From the NCBI GenBank assembly GCA_016235545.1, contig JACRKB010000163.1:1-36669 (forward strand): a stretch of DNA of 36,669 nt, read 5' to 3'. A program made the translations under genes and the position numbers. Of the stretch, positions 33,637 to 36,669 are shown piece by piece. Positions within the stretch are counted from its first letter, which is position 1. Each line of letters begins with the position of its first letter. Origin of the DNA: Verrucomicrobiota bacterium. GTDB taxonomy: Bacteria > Verrucomicrobiota > Verrucomicrobiia > Limisphaerales > SXTU01. Under the pieces are notes generated by a model. The model searched no databases. It worked only from the letters and a program-made list of their open reading frames with translations, and was not told where the DNA came from.

Positions 33637-35027
33637 CCCCCGCCGCTGCGCGGCCCAACGTCCTCTTCATCGCAGTGGACGACATGAGCAACAGCCTCGG
33701 CTGCTACGGCCACCCGCTCGTGAAGTCGCCCAACATTGACCGGCTCGCGCGGTCGGGCGTGCGGTTCGACCGCGCGTATTGCCAGTTCCCGCTCTGCTCG
33801 CCGAGCCGCACGTCGCTCATGACCGGCCTGCGCCCCGACACGACGCAGGTTTATGACTTGCAGAAGCATTTCCGCTCCGTGCTGCCCGATGTGGTGACGC
33901 TTCCGCAGATGTTCATGAAGAACGGTTACTTTGCCGCGCGCGTCGGGAAGATTTACCACTACGGCAACCCCGGCCAGATCGGCACGCCCGGCCTCGACGA
34001 CGCGCCGTCGTGGAACGTCGCGCTCAACCCGCGTGGCCGCGACAAGGACGAGGAGGACAAGCTCACCAACCACACGCCCAAGCGCGGCCTGGGCAGCGCG
34101 CTCGTGTTCATGAAGGCCGAGGGCACAGACGAGGAGCAGACCGATGGAAAGGTCGCCACCGAAGTCATCAGGCTGCTGGAGTCGAACAAGGACAAGCCCT
34201 TCTTCATCGCCGCCGGATTCTACCGTCCGCACTGCCCCTACATCGCGCCGAAGAAATACTTCGACCTCTACCCGATGGAGAAAATTACGATGCCGGCCGG
34301 GACGTTCCCCGAGGCCGTCGCCGCGCCGAAGCCGTCGGTCGCGTCGGTCGCGCCTTGGCCGTGGTTCGGCACGACGGAGACGCAGTCGCGCGAGGCCAAG
34401 CAGGCCTACTACGCGACCATCTCGTTCGTGGACGCGCAGGTGGGCAGGCTGCTCGACGCGCTCGACCGCCTTAAGCTCGCGGAGAAGACAATCGTCATCT
34501 TCTGGAGCGATCACGGCTACCACGAGGGAGAGCACGGGCTCTGGATGAAGCAGAGTCTTTGGGAAGGCTCCGCGCGCGCGCCGCTCCTCATCCACGCGCC
34601 GGGCGCGAAGGGCAACGGCGGCTTCAGCCCGCGCACCGTGGAGTTCGTGGATATCTTCCCCACGCTGGCCGACCTCGCCGGACTCACGCCGCCGAAGAAC
34701 CTGGCCGGCGCGAGCTTGAGGCCGCTGCTTGAGAGCCCGGCCGCGCCGTGGACGAAGCCCGCCTTCACCCAAGTCTGGCGCGGCAGCTACCCCGGCCACA
34801 CCGTCCGCACCGAGCGCTGGCGCTACACAGAATGGGACAACGGCAGGCAGGGGGCGCAACTATTCGACATGGCGAGCGACCCGCAGGAACTGCACGACCT
34901 CGCCGCCGAACCGGCGCACGCCGGGACGGTGAAACAGTTGAAGTCGCTGGTTGCCAAGAACTGGGCGAACGAATACCGGCCAAGCGGCGGCAAGGGTGGG
35001 AAGCAGGCCGCGAAGAAGGAGAAGTAG
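33534..35027 (+). CDS. Secreted iduronate-2-sulfatase-like sulfatase, copy B
   Basis: 497 residues from ATG 33534; ATG 33546 would also serve. The signal peptide ends [19 protein letters not shown], close to that of copy A. Motifs: [18 protein letters not shown] (Asp49-Asp50), [16 protein letters not shown] (Cys88), [10 protein letters not shown] and [21 protein letters not shown]. Paralogue of the preceding gene, but with enough divergence to suggest different substrate preference. The C-terminus is Lys-rich ([13 protein letters not shown]). The last gene of the sulfatase pair; the 226 bases to pyrG hold no recognised gene. Confidence 0.92.
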   Translation: MPHTMRSTTSSLSLRQRFASLLLALITFSLITNYSPAAARPNVLFIAVDDMSNSLGCYGHPLVKSPNIDRLARSGVRFDRAYCQFPLCSPSRTSLMTGLRPDTTQVYDLQKHFRSVLPDVVTLPQMFMKNGYFAARVGKIYHYGNPGQIGTPGLDDAPSWNVALNPRGRDKDEEDKLTNHTPKRGLGSALVFMKAEGTDEEQTDGKVATEVIRLLESNKDKPFFIAAGFYRPHCPYIAPKKYFDLYPMEKITMPAGTFPEAVAAPKPSVASVAPWPWFGTTETQSREAKQAYYATISFVDAQVGRLLDALDRLKLAEKTIVIFWSDHGYHEGEHGLWMKQSLWEGSARAPLLIHAPGAKGNGGFSPRTVEFVDIFPTLADLAGLTPPKNLAGASLRPLLESPAAPWTKPAFTQVWRGSYPGHTVRTERWRYTEWDNGRQGAQLFDMASDPQELHDLAAEPAHAGTVKQLKSLVAKNWANEYRPSGGKGGKQAAKKEK

Positions 35028-35253
35028 TGGCGGTGGAACGGGGGCTTTTCGACACCGCCGCGCTCCCGATGCAGTGCGCGGCATGCGACGGCGCGGAGCG
35101 GCACAACTGCGTCGCTCGCCACATTGGGCCTGCACGAAAGTGATTTGCGCCGCGTGGAGCGAATCTCGGTTTTTCCATTGCCCGGCACGGAGCCGCTTCC
35201 TAAGCTATCGCCCCGGCGGACGTTCAACAGTTGCAGCGTCTGCCGTTGCTTTT

Positions 35254-36669
35254 ATGAAATACATTTTCGTCACCGGCGGCGTGGTCAGCTCCCTTGGCAA
35301 AGGCCTCACGGCAGCCGCGCTCGGCACCTTGCTCGAAAATCGCGGCCTCAAGGTCGCGCTCCAAAAATTCGACCCCTACCTCAACCTCGACCCCGGCACG
35401 ATGTCCCCCTACCAGCACGGCGAGGTCTATGTGCTGGATGATGGCGCGGAGACGGACCTCGACCTCGGCCACTACGAGCGATTCACCAGCACCAAGCTCA
35501 CGCGCAAGAACAACACCACCAGCGGCCAGGTCTACCAGCAGGTGCTCGACAACGAGCGCAAGGGCGTCTACCTCGGCAAGACCGTCCAGGTCATCCCCCA
35601 CATCACCGACGAAATCAAGCGCCGCATCCAGGTGCTGGCCGACGATGCGAAGGTGGATGTCATCATCACCGAGGTCGGCGGCACGACGGGCGACATCGAA
35701 GGGCTGCCGTTTCTCGAAGCCATCCGCGAGTTCGGCCTGGAAGCCGGGCCGCACAACGTCTGCTTCATCCACGTCACCTACGTCCCGTTCATCAAGGCTG
35801 CCGGCGAGCTGAAGACCAAGCCGACGCAGCAAAGCGTCGCCAAGCTGCGGGAGATCGGCATCAGTCCGCACATCCTGGTCTGCCGTTGCGAGAAGCCCCT
35901 CGACAAGGAGCTGCGCCAGAAGATGTCCATGTTTTGCAGCGTCGCCTACGAGGCGGTCGTCGAGCACAAGGACGTGGAGCACTCCATCTACGAGGCGCCC
36001 CTCATGCTTCAGCGCGAGCGCCTCGACGACCTCGTGTGCCGCACGCTCAACCTCACCGTGCCGCAGCCCAACATGGCGCACTGGCAGGAGATCATCCGCA
36101 AGCTCATCGCCCCGCAGCACCGCGTCCGCATCGGCGTCGTCGGCAAATACATCGAGCTGCAGGACGCCTACAAGTCGGTCTATGAGTCCATCATCCACGG
36201 CGGCGTGGCGAACGACTGCGGCGTCGAGATCGAAAAGCTCGACGCCGAGGACATCGAGAAGCTCGGGGCGGAGAAAACGTTGAAAGGCCTGGGCGGAATC
36301 CTCGTGCCCGGTGGTTTCGGCGAGCGCGGCATCGAGGGGAAAATCCTGGCCGCGAAGTATGCCCGGGAGAACAACGTGCCGTATCTCGGCCTCTGCCTCG
36401 GGATGCAGATTGCCACCATCGAGTTTGGCCGCAACGTGCTCGGCCTCCAGGGCGCGCACTCCACGGAGTTCGACCCAAGCTCGCCGCACCCAGTCATCGC
36501 CCTGCTCGACGATCAGCGGAAGGTCACGACGAAGGGCGGCACGATGCGGCTGGGCGCGCAGCCCTGCCAGCTCGCGATGGGCAGCAAGGACCAGCAGCTT
36601 TACGTCGCGTTCGTCGTCATCGAGCGCCACCGCCTCCGCTACGAGTTCAACAACGCATACCGCCAGCGC
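35254..36669 (+). CDS. pyrG: CTP synthase (3' end beyond window)
   Basis: 472 codons to the window edge; full-length enzymes have about 540-550 residues. Makes CTP from UTP, ATP and glutamine in the cytoplasm. N-terminal synthetase domain: [19 protein letters not shown] (P-loop), [38 protein letters not shown], and [20 protein letters not shown]. The class I glutaminase domain begins near residue 290 ([20 protein letters not shown]), with nucleophile Cys381 in [10 protein letters not shown]. Small departures from the usual consensus (NL for [12 protein letters not shown] for [10 protein letters not shown]) lie outside catalytic residues. A weak TTGCCC-17-TAAGCT pair at 35178-35206 is a possible promoter. 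Confidence 0.97.
   Translation, partial: MKYIFVTGGVVSSLGKGLTAAALGTLLENRGLKVALQKFDPYLNLDPGTMSPYQHGEVYVLDDGAETDLDLGHYERFTSTKLTRKNNTTSGQVYQQVLDNERKGVYLGKTVQVIPHITDEIKRRIQVLADDAKVDVIITEVGGTTGDIEGLPFLEAIREFGLEAGPHNVCFIHVTYVPFIKAAGELKTKPTQQSVAKLREIGISPHILVCRCEKPLDKELRQKMSMFCSVAYEAVVEHKDVEHSIYEAPLMLQRERLDDLVCRTLNLTVPQPNMAHWQEIIRKLIAPQHRVRIGVVGKYIELQDAYKSVYESIIHGGVANDCGVEIEKLDAEDIEKLGAEKTLKGLGGILVPGGFGERGIEGKILAAKYARENNVPYLGLCLGMQIATIEFGRNVLGLQGAHSTEFDPSSPHPVIALLDDQRKVTTKGGTMRLGAQPCQLAMGSKDQQLYVAFVVIERHRLRYEFNNAYRQR

Noticed and set aside
35224-36630. 468-residue minus-strand frame
   Set aside because: Shadow opposite pyrG, whose assignment is certain.
1-36669. tRNA, rRNA, insertion sequence or phage genes
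   Set aside because: No cloverleaf with a T-arm signature, rRNA segment, transposase or integrase motif was recognised on either strand; a covariance-model search was not possible.

Overview
The window is GC-rich bacterial chromosome, about 36.7 kb, cut at both ends: a DUF3500-type gene is truncated at the left edge and pyrG at the right edge. The gene content points to the PVC superphylum, most likely Verrucomicrobiota. The clues are four secreted type I sulfatases, a sigma factor of the Rhodopirellula/Verrucomicrobium type beside a FecR-LamG protein, four orphan prepilin-like proteins with [17 protein letters not shown] segments, and secreted PQQ-propeller, PhoPQ-related and DUF5069 proteins. 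This placement is inferred; no rRNA or tRNA gene was seen. Start codons were chosen mostly from signal peptides and family N-termini, because clear Shine-Dalgarno sites are rare.

Layout. 1-3929: Tat-exported DUF3500-type protein (-), secreted PQQ-like propeller (+), MscS channel fused to a cyclic-nucleotide-binding-like domain (+). 4172-11802: a minus-strand glycan or sugar utilisation cluster (SDR oxidoreductase, sodium:solute symporter, unknown secreted alpha-helical protein, sulfatase, ChbG-type deacetylase) divergent from an AraC regulator. 11831-15287: a prepilin-like gene (-), then an ECF-type sigma factor and a membrane FecR-LamG protein, the latter two probably a sigma/anti-sigma pair. 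15288-20795: HGSNAT-like acyltransferase, secreted esterase, prepilin-like protein and metallophosphoesterase, set between repeat-rich intergenic regions. 20796-24481: PAS-AraC regulator divergent from a tandemly duplicated prepilin + lipoprotein cassette. 24542-30548: sialidase-like protein, PhoPQ-related hydrolase, a repeat element, then sulfatase and PHP-type metallohydrolase on minus. 30785-36669: possible Trypco2-like protein, DUF5069 protein, two iduronate-2-sulfatase-like genes, and pyrG.

Taken together, the exported sulfatases, sialidase, esterase, deacetylase and acyltransferase plus the symporter suggest use of sulfated, N-acetylated or O-acetylated polysaccharide under several local regulators. 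The substrate cannot be read from sequence.

The least explained features are (i) heptamer-like inverted repeats that begin at stop codons and continue inside the signal-peptide codons of the two sulfatases at 32030 and 33534, (ii) a family of nested inverted repeats with CGCAAAG/CGCAGAG-type cores in three intergenic regions, and (iii) the duplicated prepilin-lipoprotein cassette, whose lipoproteins look like pseudopilin head domains on a lipid anchor.
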